Shown: one piece after another, positions 11,000 through 20,808 of the stretch
Layout of the letters: every line of letters begins with the position of its first letter
Position numbering within the stretch: position 1 is the stretch's first letter
NCBI GenBank assembly: GCA_900660155.1
Contig: CABFPE010001723.1
Location: 1 to 23,541 of the forward strand
DNA from: Hofstenia miamia
Taxonomy: Eukaryota > Xenacoelomorpha > Acoela > Hofsteniidae
Length of the DNA stretch: 23,541 nt
Direction: 5' to 3'
The notes under the pieces: generated by a model
Seen by the model: the letters and a program-made list of their open reading frames with translations, nothing else
What the model was told of the DNA's origin: nothing
The model's database searches: none
Position numbers and translations under genes: made by a program

Positions 11000-11426
11000 T
11001 TTGATCTTCTCTTCTTAGCAGCATTATGCCTTGGATTATGCTACACTATCAATGGATTGTCCACTGTGAATTTCTTAAGAAATGACAGTCCTGTGTCATC
11101 AGTTCACACTCTGAAGTCCTTTCAAATCAAGAAGTATCTGAATTTCTTAATAACTTCTACCAATGCCAGCATCTCTAGTTATAATGATCCATAGTTTTTT
11201 TATGGTTTCCTGCTAAACCATTGTATGGTTTCCTCTCTTTCATTTTTTGTTTATACCACACATGCCCCTATTGCTACTTGCTGGAGGCAAAGTCTAATAT
11301 GAATGGCTTTGAGTAATCTGGGGTGCTTAGGACAATGTTTTTGTTAGTTACTTCTTTATGAGATCCAACTTTACCTGCTTCTGCCATGACTAGAATGGTA
11401 TGGTTTTCCTTAGAAAGTTTGTTATT
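11000..11426 (-). pseudogene. RNase H relic of the gypsy element
   Basis: The upstream frame contains LSTPDYSKPFILDFASSK, a good match to the start of the Ty3/gypsy RNase H domain, where an Asp of the active site lies in the 'DAS' context; here the local reading is DFASSK. After a frame change, LEMLALVEVIKKFRYF (minus, 11178 to about 11131) matches the conserved Glu-containing helix. FRV-stop-TDDTGLSFLKKF then matches the 'TDH' segment. TGA codons interrupt at 11122-11124 and 11104-11106. RNase H removes the RNA template during reverse transcription. Position directly after RT is canonical. At least one frameshift and several stops make it non-functional. Confidence 0.8.
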
Positions 11427-11820
11427 CTTGCTGTTTTTCTGCTAGTCTTGGTACAAATCTCCTGTAGTAGTTGAAGAATCCCATGATTTGCTGTAGGGCT
11501 TTTTGGGTTTCAGGTTTGCTTATGTCTTTTATCTTTTCTCTTGTATCTTCCTTCATCTATATTATGCTTTGCTCAATCTCACACCCCAAGAATACTATCT
11601 TTGTTTTCAGGATCTCATTCTTATTTCAATTAACTCTTAATCCTAAGTTGCATAGTATTGTGAGTTTTTTATCCAACTTCTCCAGATGCTCATCTATTGT
11701 TTTACTGACTACTAAGATTTCATCAATGGATGTGGACACTCTGTTTTCTACTTTGTGTCTACCATTTTTTAGAACCTTAGTGATATAACCTTGGAATGTT
11801 GCTGGTGTGGTACATAGATC
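11422..11820 (-). pseudogene. Reverse transcriptase relic, 3' half only
   Basis: From 11820 downward one frame reads LCTTPATFQGYITKVL, matching the 'FGL-NAPATFQ' block. SIDEILVVSKTIDEHLEKL then stands where the YxDD catalytic box and its downstream helix belong, and QQIMGFFNYYRRFVPRLA matches the gypsy 'FLGL-NYYRRFI' block. The catalytic box at 11716-11730 reads Ser-Ile-Asp-Glu instead of Tyr-x-Asp-Asp, so polymerase activity would be lost. Stops interrupt at the codons near 11628 and 11557. The fingers and first palm segment, including the first catalytic Asp, are missing upstream, where the sequence soon gives way to protease. The order of blocks makes Ty3/gypsy RT the clear assignment. Confidence 0.88.
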
Positions 11821-11980
11821 AACACTTCATCATGTTTTTTCTCTTTATTTTTATTGCCATTCTGAGCATCATTAGCTTGTCCCACTTTAGGTAATTCTGT
11901 TAATAAAATTCATGATTGATAAGTCTGTGTCTCAGTTTCCCCATTGCTTCTCTCTGGCATCCTAGTTTGTTTGCACATTA

Positions 11981-12090
11981 GTTTGTGATTACTGATATCA
12001 CAGTGCCTGCATAAACCAAAACTTTCCATACAGCACCATTTATCATGACATGGATGGCATCAGTTTCCAACAGGTTTGTTAATACCAAAA
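11981..12090 (-). pseudogene. Retropepsin-like protease relic
   Basis: One minus-strand frame reads LLETDAIHVMINGAVWKVLV and continues YAGTVISVIT. This matches the hairpin and active-site region of retroelement aspartic proteases, where Asp-Thr/Ser-Gly-Ala is normally found. Here the active site at 12002-12013 reads Tyr-Ala-Gly-Thr, so the catalytic Asp is lost. A TAA follows at 11978-11980. The protease would have cut the gag-pol polyprotein. It follows the zinc knuckle at the expected distance, which supports the call. Confidence 0.7.
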
Positions 12091-12207
12091 TAGATTTAAG
12101 TTTCCTATCTGTCAGCTTTTATGTATGCTTCTATCTCTTCTAGGTTAGAGAGATGATCTTCATCATAGAAGGCACTCACCATTGTATATTATGTTTATCT
12201 ATTTTCA

Positions 12208-12249
12208 GCAATCTTTTTTGATGTGTAATTTCATTCCACACTTGCAACA
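12208..12249 (-). pseudogene. Gag nucleocapsid CCHC zinc knuckle
   Basis: The minus-strand frame reads CCKCGMKLHIKKDC, an exact C-x2-C-x4-H-x4-C knuckle with all four zinc ligands present. A TGA at 12205-12207 follows directly. Upstream in the same frame is KDGTVKAIQKMDTT. Such knuckles bind retroelement RNA in the nucleocapsid part of Gag. Its place between gag-like sequence and the protease relic is canonical. It is the best preserved motif in the element, although the surrounding frame is broken. Confidence 0.82.
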
Positions 12250-13900
12250 AGTTGTGTCCATCTTCTGAATAGCTTTAACAGTGCCATCTTTCATTTTTTA
12301 CTTTGATTATTCCTTGTGTGGTTTTCTTTTCTTCAATTTTCTCATCTGCTGATTCTGTTTTCATTACAGTGGCTTTTGGTGTTATTCTTGGGTTTCTTAT
12401 TGTCACTTTTTCTTGCCTTTACTTATGATTGTCTCTAGTGAGTCTTCCACATTGCCTTTCAGTTTGAGTGCTTTTCACAAATCATTTTGAAATCCTTTGC
12501 AGATGTGTGAGAAAATGTTGCATTTACTAAATGAATTTTCTCTTGAGCTGAGTCTTATCATGAGCTCCACCTGGTGCATATGTGCATATAAGTAATTTAA
12601 TCTATTGCAGAAAAATTTTTGCAATATCATTTTGTATTATCTTTTAGAGTGTTCACCTATCTAATAGGAATTAAAATCTCCAATCAGTAATTTGTAGCTC
12701 CCTTTTACAGTGTGGTCCAACATAAAATAATGTTGATAAGCTGCACAATCCAGGTAGAGAGATAATCTCATCTCTGTTGTTTCTTAGCTTACTTGTTGCT
12801 CTTGCATATTTAGCTCAAATATTGACAACCACTCATTGAAGTTTGGTGCAAGGAAATTTATTATTCTAGTGAATTTTGCCAGTTTTGCTCTACAATGCAA
12901 CATGTAATGCTGTCTTGTTCAATACAGCTTCAATTCAATGAATCACAATTTCTCTTCTGCTTTCATTTCTTTTTGAACATTTGGTCAATTATTATGATAG
13001 CAAGTTTATCTTTGTGTTGTGAGTTGTTTGCTATTGCATCTTGCTGTTCTTTTCATTTCTGTGCTTCTTCTAGCCTTGTTAGTCTAATTTTATCCACCAA
13101 CCATTTGTTTTTCAGGGTTAACATCACTGTTTTTGTTGGAGTTATTTTATTTCTTCCATTAATCCTCTCTCTACTGCTTTGAGTTCAGTTTCCATTGCCC
13201 TTTGATTAATATACTGCTCTCACCATTCACCCACTTCTTTCTTCTTAGCTTTGATTTCTCAATTATGTAGTTCTTTGATTCATTTGATTTCCATACCTAC
13301 AATTTCATCATGTTCTACTATGCTTTCCTGCATCTCAAGTCTTAATGGGATTTTATAATTTAATGCATTATCAAATTGTGTTTTGAGTAGTGTTACCTCA
13401 ATACCCAGTTTCTTTTCAATCTTTCATAGTTCTTCAATATCTATTCCATGTCAATGATACTGCTGGTGACAGTTTGGGTAGTTGTGATGTGAATGTTATC
13501 TCCTCTATAGCTGTGCCATTGGTTTGGGGTTGACAGCTCAGGGAAGCTCCATCATTGCATTTGGCTGGTACTGATATTGTGTGCTTTCTGGTTCTGTTTT
13601 CTGACATAGGGGACTTCCTTTTTGGTTTACCCAATTTTTCTTTGAATTAGGTATTTAACATTGTGCTTCTTTTGGTTTGATAATATTTAATGCATTTTGT
13701 GATTCATATTTCATTCTTAGAGATTACAGAAATGCCTTTATGCTCACATTTTGTATGACTAGAGAATCTTCATATTTATTCTCTGTCACCTTGTATGATC
13801 TTTTTCTGTTAGTGATTATGCATTTCATTTGATTAAAGAGTCTTTTGGTTAACACTCTGTTGTCACGGATTTTCTTGAGAAGCATCTCCACTTTTTTGTT
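12250..13900 (-). pseudogene. Gag-like N-terminal region, broken frames
   Basis: Several minus-strand frames stay open for 40-66 codons. One at 13434-13634 is a Ser/Thr/Lys-rich peptide beginning MGKPKRKSPMSENRTRK. Another, about 13720-13890, reads as a basic, helical stretch (KKIRDNRVLTKRLFNQMK). A third, about 12965-13140, is coiled-coil-like (NKWLVDKIRLTRLEEAQK). None matches a gag capsid motif I can name, which is usual because gag evolves quickly. Orientation and position upstream of the zinc knuckle support gag. The plus-strand open frames here (for example 12895-13182) are shadows rich in Phe, Leu and Ser. Confidence 0.5.
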
Positions 13901-14026
13901 CTCCTGTATTTAAGTGATTTGTCATTCCTCTGTTCTTCAAAGCACTGTAAAATTTTATCATGTGAAATCCCCTACCACCACTTATTTGATCATAAGTGAC
14001 TATCCTTAGCAGCCTATAGTTCAATT

Positions 14027-14122
14027 AACTAAATATATCTATATTACATCCTTAAACCATATGAGCAACTAGTATATAACTAAATATATCTATAATACAT
14101 CCTTAAGCCATATGAGCAACTA
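14027..14122 (+). repeat. 45 bp direct repeat, period 51 bp
   Basis: Copy one is 14027-14071 and copy two 14078-14122, separated by GTATAT. They differ at two positions (ATATTACATC versus ATAATACATC, and TTAAACC versus TTAAGCC). High identity points to a fairly recent local duplication. Confidence 0.9.
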
Positions 14123-14200
14123 AAGTTAATCTATTTAGGTTTTGGTGTTTTTTTCACAGAAATGTTGTTGACTCAAATGGAATTGCTCCAGTATAGGGCA

Positions 14201-14324
14201 AATTATAACATAGTATAATAAACATTTCTCTTATTTTCTTAATTACTGATAATGAATTTTGTAATTATAACATAGTATAATAAACATTTCTCTTATTTTC
14301 TTAATTACTGATAATGAATTTTGT
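14201..14324 (+). repeat. Perfect 62 bp tandem duplication
   Basis: Copy one (14201-14262) and copy two (14263-14324) start AATTATAACA and end GAATTTTGT, with no difference between them. Perfect identity in otherwise decayed DNA implies a recent duplication by slippage or repair, or an assembly artefact. Confidence 0.95.
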
Positions 14325-17300
14325 AATAACTACAATGATAATGAGAGATGAGAAATTTGAGATGCAAAATTAACAGAATAATCCATGTTAATTAAACATG
14401 TAATTAATAGTCTGAAATTCATAATGATTCTTCTCATCTTCAATCATTAGTAATACAAGCATCTTTCAAAATTAAGAAAATCATCCATTTTTAGGTTATT
14501 AAATTTAAATGAGATAAATCTTAATTATAACCCTCCATAATCAAATGAAAGAAAATGCATGACCATGGCAAACCTGCATATCACAAAATAGAATAACTTT
14601 TTGTAAAAGAATTAGCATTGCATAATTGAATTACATAAAGTTACTGTTAGTTCATAATTGATGTTAACTTACACCATACAGTTTTACTGGTGAAATCACC
14701 AACACCATTACCAATTTAGAATGTAGCTAATCACTTACTTACTAAATTAACAAATTTTGAATAAGCAAGCTCAACTATTGAGGAAAATGTTAATTGAAAT
14801 ACAACAATAAAGTGATTAAATTGTCAAAACAAGATCACTAAATCCAACAAGCAATCAGGATCATTTGTTGAGTAAAACTTAATTGACAAAACATGTTTAT
14901 TGACAAAAGGGCCAAATCATTGCTTTAGAATTGCGTGAAGATGAACTGTATGCTGTTAGGTTCAAGATAAATGAAATGAGCCAGCTTTAGATTAAAGTTT
15001 TGAGAAGAATCCATCAAACAACACTACATATCCAAAGATACAAATTTAAACTAATAAATGTGATTTCTTGTTTTGAATCAAGCATGAAAATATGTAATAT
15101 GAAAATATAAAATATGATAATATGTAATATGTACATTATACTTAATGCATATACATTTATCTTATATTTTCTGTAATAATTGCATATTGACAGACCCATG
15201 GTATTGCACATGGTGTAGATTTGCTTGGGGACTTGTGTGTATTTTTATTTATTTTCTAATTTGACATTTTCAATGAGGACGTCAATGTGATGTAAGTTAT
15301 TCCATTTCAAGTTTAGTTTATGATATTAATATATCATCCCTTCAAGCTGGTGCTATGTGTATTTGTTGTAAACAAAGACAGGTAATTACTTTTGAAACAA
15401 TGTATAAATATGATCAATGATGTAGTTAATGTTCAATAGAGTTTATCTCATCTCAACTTTGTTCATCTTCTTTCTTACTTTATTTTTTTGATATGTTATG
15501 TTTACAATAATTATTGGCTAAGTTTCCAGTGATAATTTGGGAGTACTTCTTTGAGTACTGAATTGATGAGTGGCATTAGGTTATGTGTGTGGCTACATAT
15601 AGATACAATAAAACCTCCTGTTCAAATGCAACATGTACATGCACTGATAATTGATTACAATTTGATGATATTATACCATTGGTTAGCATGAATGCATGGT
15701 AATTACATCTAGTTAGATGAGAGATAAGAAAATCATTGAGTTGTTTATTTTGTATTGAGCTGGATAATAAGTTATGAGACAAATAGGGTAGCACTGATCA
15801 AGCAAGTTAGAAACTTTTCTTTCCAGCAATTCAGCTGGAAGCCATAGAAATTGGTTATCCTGTATGTTTTCTAAACAATTACTAGTTACCTGGATGAATT
15901 ACTGATGTTTTTCTATATGTTAAGTCCTGCTAGAATCAGGGCTGTTACAATATGGTCACTTCTACAACCTTCTGCCATGACAATGATTTCATTTGTGTTA
16001 GTATAGTTGCCAGCCCCTTATTGTACTATGGCAATACTGTACATCTCCCCTATATAAAATATATTAATAACAACATTAGCAGAATGTATATGTATGCATT
16101 AAAAATTTATGCAATGATTTCACTAATCTGTAAAAAATGTAGACAAATATATAAATTAGGAAAAAATTTTTGTTGAAAATGCAGGCATTTGCAAAGTATA
16201 AATGTTTATTTAAAAACCTCAAGTAAGAAGAAATTGATTTACACTAAAAATGTATGATTAACATGAATATACTTTTATCTTGTAATGTGCTTAAAAAGAG
16301 TTAGTTTTTTTATGAATTGCAAGTTTTCTTATAATAATATTAATATTTAAAGCAATATATTTGCTAAAATTTACAAATATAATAAAATATAAACCAATAG
16401 AAAGCTACAAACTAATAAGCAAGATATATAGTAATAATAAAAATCAATGTTTGTGTGATTGTTTGTGTAAGTGTTAAATATTGTGTATATGTTTTGAATG
16501 CATGAAGCATGCTGTTGTCTCCTAGAATATGTTGTTTTGTTAACACTGATATCTACAGTTTTTTTCTAAGCATTTTGTAAGTATTTTGTACTTGTGTTTC
16601 ATAGTCTAAATAATTCCACAATTTTATTGATATTAGAATTTTTATTTAAATGCAAATATTTTTGTGATCATTTATTTAATTTAACATAGTCTTTTAGGAA
16701 GAGAAGAGATGTTTAATGATGTTTGAATTTATATATAATTGATAGCATATGCAGATGAATTTGAAAAAAATAGAGATAATGTGTTATATTTATTAAGATA
16801 TAGTGATTCTTTGTCTTGTTTTTGTTCAAAGTTCAAAGTTTTTTTATACACAAATTAAATGTCTTTGATAGAAGCATATGAAACGTAGAATTTGGGTAAT
16901 GTTAAAAAAATGAAAAATATTGAAAGTGAGACAAACAGAATGAATGTATCAGTTCTTTTTGATAATTGCTTGATATAACATTGTGTCAAATTCCTGCCAT
17001 CATTTTTTGAAACTTATTAAGTAGGAATTTTTCAAAATTTAATTTATTTTCTGCTTAATTGCTGACTGTTTCACTTTGCTTTATTGACTATTTATTTATC
17101 CTTAATTCTATATTGTGACAAAATTCAAGCATAAAGGCATTCTTGTTAACCTCACATAGGTAGAAGAGTGCAAACATAAAGGCTCTCTTTCTGATCACAA
17201 AATATGATAGAGTTGAATTACTTAGTTAGAATTTTATTGAGTAATTTCTTATTTGAACAATATTTATTATCAATTAAATTTTATTTTAAATAGGTCCAAA
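14325..17300. other. AT-rich spacer, no supported gene
   Basis: Short frames at 15014-15211, 15576-15794 and 15952-16176 encode Ile/Tyr/Leu-rich or motif-free peptides and look like chance. Near 15090-15135, TATGTAATATGAAAATAT-type motifs repeat irregularly. GATATTAATATATC at about 15322 is a short near-palindrome. Only three CpGs were seen (about 14934, 15280 and 16884). Confidence 0.55.
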
Positions 17301-18000
17301 AAAATATGTCAAAAATATGTTTGGCTTCGACCAAAACAAAACATGACAGAAATTTGAATTTAAATTCAACTCTAAACATCGTCACCGTTTACCAAAAAAG
17401 AATTTGATTTGTACTTTAATACCAGTCTAATGTTATAATGAAATATTAAGTTGTAACAAAGGGCATTATCAATAAACTTTTATCAGAGTTCAGTGGTTAT
17501 TTATCATTATGAACTTATTGGATCTGTTAAATATGCGAATAAGATCTATCGATGTATTTTTATTTAACTTATTGATAATTAGTTTCCATCCTCAACAACG
17601 AAGAGCGATAAATGGAGCCTTGACCAAATCAGATTTCGCAATTCATTATTAGATGTTAGTGAACTTGTTCGATATAAAAATCAGTTGTTTAATTAAATAA
17701 TCACTATCTAAATAACTATAGTTCCGATGCCAGGCTGTTTGAAAAAGGAATTCAACATTGCCGATGATCGAAGGAGATGTTTGCAGTTATATGTTAGATA
17801 GATTATTGGTGCTCGATTAAGTAGCAACGTAATTCAATGATTAAAGTACTCTATATTATTTATTTAAACAATGGTAAATTGGGGAATTTAAGTAATTTAA
17901 ACCGACACATTGTTGATAGCCGTTTACATGTCTCCTATTTACTCTTCCTAATAGATACACCAATTATCTAACTGGTATAATTGGACAAATTTATTTATAA
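17301..18000. other. Spacer with ordinary CpG content
   Basis: From about 17327 onward CpG dinucleotides become frequent (for example 17381, 17386 and several near 17535-17610). No open frame or repeat unit is evident. The base composition is otherwise still AT-rich. Confidence 0.5.
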
Positions 18001-18009
18001 ACACTCAAA

Positions 18010-18243
18010 TTTATCTTTTGTTGCACTCCAAGAGTTGAAGCTGAAAGAAACTGATAATGCTATTAAGGTTGATGGTTTCTACTTGTTCAGAAGAGATCGA
18101 GTCTTCGATGGAGGTAGTGCCCTATAACATGTATATCAAGAGTGGTCTCTGCAGGAACCTACGGTTGTAGCAAGTAGTATTAACGAAAACATTGGCTTGA
18201 AAATGTTAGGTGTTGCTATAAGATTAAATTGTCTTCCTCATAA
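18010..18243 (+). pseudogene. LINE-type (APE) endonuclease fragment
   Basis: One plus-strand frame reads LQELKLKETDNAIKVDGFY and continues LFRRDRVFDGGSAL up to a TAA near 18125. After the stop the same frame runs HVYQEWSLQEPTVVASS to a TAG at 18246. The pattern 'SETKL/SETWL ... I-GY-LFR-DR ... GGGVALYI' is characteristic of the apurinic-type endonuclease at the N-terminus of many non-LTR retrotransposons. Here the Ser-Glu-Thr entry is altered, the glycine run is GGSAL and a stop intervenes. This domain nicks target DNA for insertion. Only about 75 codons are recognisable and no neighbouring reverse transcriptase is clear, so it is a short relic. A different protein with a similar motif is possible. 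Confidence 0.5.
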
Positions 18244-18246
18244 TTA

Positions 18247-18255
18247 GGGGGGGGG
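18247..18255 (+). repeat. Run of nine G
   Basis: A homopolymer of nine G directly follows the end of the endonuclease-like frame (TAG at 18246-18248 overlaps its start). Long G runs are unusual in this AT-rich sequence and may reflect slippage. Confidence 0.8.
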
Positions 18256-19313
18256 ATTTTTTATGATCTAAAAATTTTAAAATATGACTTTAAACTTCAA
18301 ATTTATGACTTAAAAATATGTCTTCTCAAAAAAAATACTCTGATGATACTAACTATCTTGCTGCTATCAAAGCCTCCAACCCTCAACATTGTTATGATTC
18401 GTATCAATTGTCTCTAAATTTGTTTGTAAAAAAAGTTTGAAAATAGGAACCTCATTAAGAAACATCAACAAATCTAAAGAAGTGGTCTTTATGAATAAAA
18501 ATTTGAAAAACTGAGATTTGCAAAAGTTTGCATCTTGATGAGTTGAAACCAGAACAAGTCTCATGTTGGAAGTTCCTGGAGATTTACATAGAAAGCAATT
18601 TTTCTTTTGGAAAGCAGACATCAATTGTGATTCAGAATGTTTATTTTCTCTGTAAAACAATAACCTTTGTATCGCGTTTTGTGACAGTAGATACTAAAAA
18701 GACTTTCTTTCAATCCTAAATTCTGCCGCACATTACACGCATCAGGCATATGAATGGTCATCCCGGAAACATTATATTTTCACATAGGTTCATTCATTAT
18801 TTAGACTTATGCTCTTCAAAATCTCCCTACATTTCAATACCTCTTTTTATTGGCATGAACTTTTCTCTTAATTTTGTATAATGTAACTTTACAATGTTAT
18901 TCTACATAGTTAAGTATATTTTTGTATTATTTTAGTTATATCTATATCCACTTTGTAATCTTTTAGAGACCATAGTGCTTATTTATAATCATACTATCAC
19001 GTCATTTTCGTTCTGCTTTTAAATTGAACTGTATAAATGGGGTTTGATTTGAAATTATCATAAAATGATACTTTTAGATTTTCTACTATCAAAACATTGG
19101 ATTACGATGTGACGCAAGGTTGTGAATTAAATGGAAAAGAATCTTTGCTTTGCTAGCTTGAATGTTCAACGTTTTTGAAGAGATTGGAATTATGAGGAAA
19201 TTTAGTTAAAGAAAAGAATACTGTTGGGAAACTTTATGCAAAACTCTGTAAACTGAGGTAATATTATTTAATGACTAAGATATTTGTTCTTTATTTCTTG
19301 AAGATTTTATATA

Positions 19314-19351
<38 letters not shown>

Positions 19352-20210
19352 CTATAAAAATTTTATTACAACAGCATAACTAAATTTTGTCTATAATTGT
19401 GTTTCATAGTGTGTTTATCCAGATTGAGTCCTCTTAAAAATTATGAATGCAAGGATATCAATCGAATTAATGGTTAGGGTTAGGGCTTAGGCTGATTTCA
19501 AAGAATTGAAAAAGGCCAAAAATGTGTTACTTTTAGATGACAAGTTCCGGCTAATTGATTCAAGGGTCATATCAAAATGTCATTCTTAGTTCAGGCCGCA
19601 TTACAGAAATGAAATAAAAGTTAAAGAATTCCCAGGTCAGGCTGACATTCTTTATCATTTAACATAATTATACAAAATTGACATGATACTGATTTAAAAA
19701 ATCAAAAAACTTAACTGAGTACCAATAATTTTTTTGGAATATGCTCATTCTAGAAAACTTATTTTATATAACCTCATTGACTGGTTAAGGCTGACATATA
19801 TATAATAATGACGAACATGTTATTCGATTATGTATAGCAGTTTCATATATAGTATTGATAATTGAATTATTTTTCTTTTTGATGATATTAGAAATCACAA
19901 GTTTTTGGGAGCATCTAGAAAATCTACCCTACCATTTGTGCAAGAATTCTATTTAAAATTTTCAACCAACATTCGCCAATTTTTTTGACAAATCAAATAC
20001 TAGCTTAAAAAGTATTGAATGATTTCTATGATGTTAATAATTGAATTGCTCCAATAATCTCGATATAATTACTAACAGCATTGATAAAAATGATTTAATT
20101 TCACTTGAGTTTGTATCAATCGATTTACCACCAGTTTTTACAGAGTATAAATTTGTTTGCTGCACAATTTCTTCAACTATTTCCTCAGAAAGAAAGTTGA
20201 TAAAAATAGG
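18256..20210. other. Spacer with one TA microsatellite
   Basis: No gene is supported. A TA-rich microsatellite with a TTTA interruption occupies about 19312-19351. A short GGTTAGGGTTAGGG tract lies at 19472-19485. A frame at 18334-18435 contains YSDDTNYLAAIKASN, faintly like a reverse transcriptase YADD box. The frames at 18367-18660 (minus) and 18528-18719 (plus) overlap on opposite strands and show no motif. Confidence 0.5.
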
Positions 20211-20532
20211 TTAAAGGTTGAGTAAAATTGATTTCCTTGTTGCCAAAAGATGAATATAAATTCCTTTTTTCCATTTATACTCATTCATCTTTTTCTTTTT
20301 ACCTCTTCCTGACAATGTTTCAGGAATATCTGCATCATCTTCTACATCACCATTATCCTCTTCTTCTGAAGATTATCATTGATTATCATTATGGTTAGCG
20401 AGATAATCTGGATCTGACTCTTGATCTGAATCTGATACTTCAATATCAGATATCTCCTGATTTTGGAATGATCGCAACAAATCTCCATTGTCTCCATTTA
20501 GTACCATAAAAGGATTTAGTTGTGATTGACAT
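20211..20532 (-). pseudogene. Acidic coding fragment (pseudo-exon)
   Basis: Reading down from 20532, just after a possible 3' splice site CTTTTCAG (20533-20540), one frame is open for about 50 codons. It contains EISDIEVSDSDQESDPDY. It meets two adjacent stops (TGA, TAA at 20373-20378), then continues SSEEEDNGDVEDDADIPE and GRGKKKKMNEYKWKK to a TAA at 20211-20213. An acidic 'SD-PDY' tract, then SSEEE, a Lys/Arg cluster and a W-K motif resembles N-terminal regions of many uncharacterised invertebrate proteins, some of them transposase-related. The stops lie in a tandem GATTATCATT duplication (20371-20390), which may have broken the frame. I cannot assign a family; the bias and splice-like boundary are the evidence. 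Confidence 0.4.
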
Positions 20533-20613
20533 CTGAAAAGGAAAATTGAAGAAATTATTATAACATGCCAGATAGTAAATATTTATAGTTAATTATTTAC
20601 ATAAAGATTATGC

Positions 20614-20615
<2 letters not shown>

Positions 20616-20669
<54 letters not shown>
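20616..20669 (+). repeat. (TA)n microsatellite
   Basis: An uninterrupted run of about 27 TA units. It creates an artificial Tyr/Ile open frame at 20610-20915 that should not be read as a protein. Length is likely to vary between individuals. Confidence 0.95.
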
Positions 20670-20670
<1 letters not shown>

Positions 20671-20671
<1 letters not shown>

Positions 20672-20702
20672 CGGAAGCTACGCTATAGGCTTTGTCTGGG
20701 GG
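20671..20702 (+). other. GC-richer 32 bp core between two microsatellites
   Basis: GCGGAAGCTACGCTATAGG opens this short core, which ends in five G. It is GC-richer than its surroundings, carries two CpGs and is directly flanked by a TA run on the left and a TATG/TA run on the right. This is the arrangement of microsatellite-associated transposable elements with a conserved core, but I cannot name the family. Confidence 0.4.
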
Positions 20703-20808
20703 TATGTGTATATATGTATATATGCATATGTGTATATATATGTATATATGTATATATATGTATATATATATATATGTATATATATGTATGTATATATGTG
20801 TATATATT
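20703..20808 (+). repeat. (TATG)/(TA) compound microsatellite
   Basis: Irregular alternation of TATG, TATA and TGTG units over about 105 bp. The Tyr/Ile/Met-rich frames here are products of the repeat. Confidence 0.9.

Larger units (their letters stand above)
8623..13900 (-). mobile_element. Decayed Ty3/gypsy-type LTR retrotransposon
   Basis: Minus-strand relics occur in the order expected for Ty3/gypsy gag-pol: gag-like sequence (about 12900-13890), CCHC zinc knuckle (12208-12249), aspartic protease (about 11981-12090), reverse transcriptase (11422-11820), RNase H (about 11000-11426), then integrase (about 9180-9539) and a C-terminal open frame (8623-8973). Integrase after RNase H separates this from Ty1/copia. 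Each domain is interrupted by stops and frame changes, so no full polyprotein is encoded. Only about 100 bp separate the protease relic from the middle of RT, so several hundred bases are missing. I could not identify flanking LTRs, so both ends are approximate. The element is old, CpG-poor like its surroundings, and inactive. Confidence 0.88.

Noticed and set aside
11471..11788. 105-codon plus-strand frame as a gene
   Set aside because: The minus strand of the same interval carries clear reverse transcriptase blocks, so this frame is a shadow.
12895..13182. 95-codon plus-strand frame with hydrophobic segments as a membrane protein
   Set aside because: It is the antisense of gag-like minus-strand sequence; Phe/Leu/Ser richness is expected from the complement of Lys/Glu/Gln codons.
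13961..13980. Minus-strand TGGTGGTAGGGGATT as a tRNA primer-binding site of the gypsy element
   Set aside because: It begins with TGG as such sites do, but no LTR end could be placed next to it and no specific tRNA match was clear.
15316..15480. Possible copia-like LTR (ATATATCATCCCTTCAAGC, then TATAAATA)
   Set aside because: The resemblance is only a vague pattern; no matching end, duplication or second copy was found.
19472..19485. GGTTAGGGTTAGGG as interstitial telomere repeat
   Set aside because: Only two full units are present, which is too few to separate from chance.
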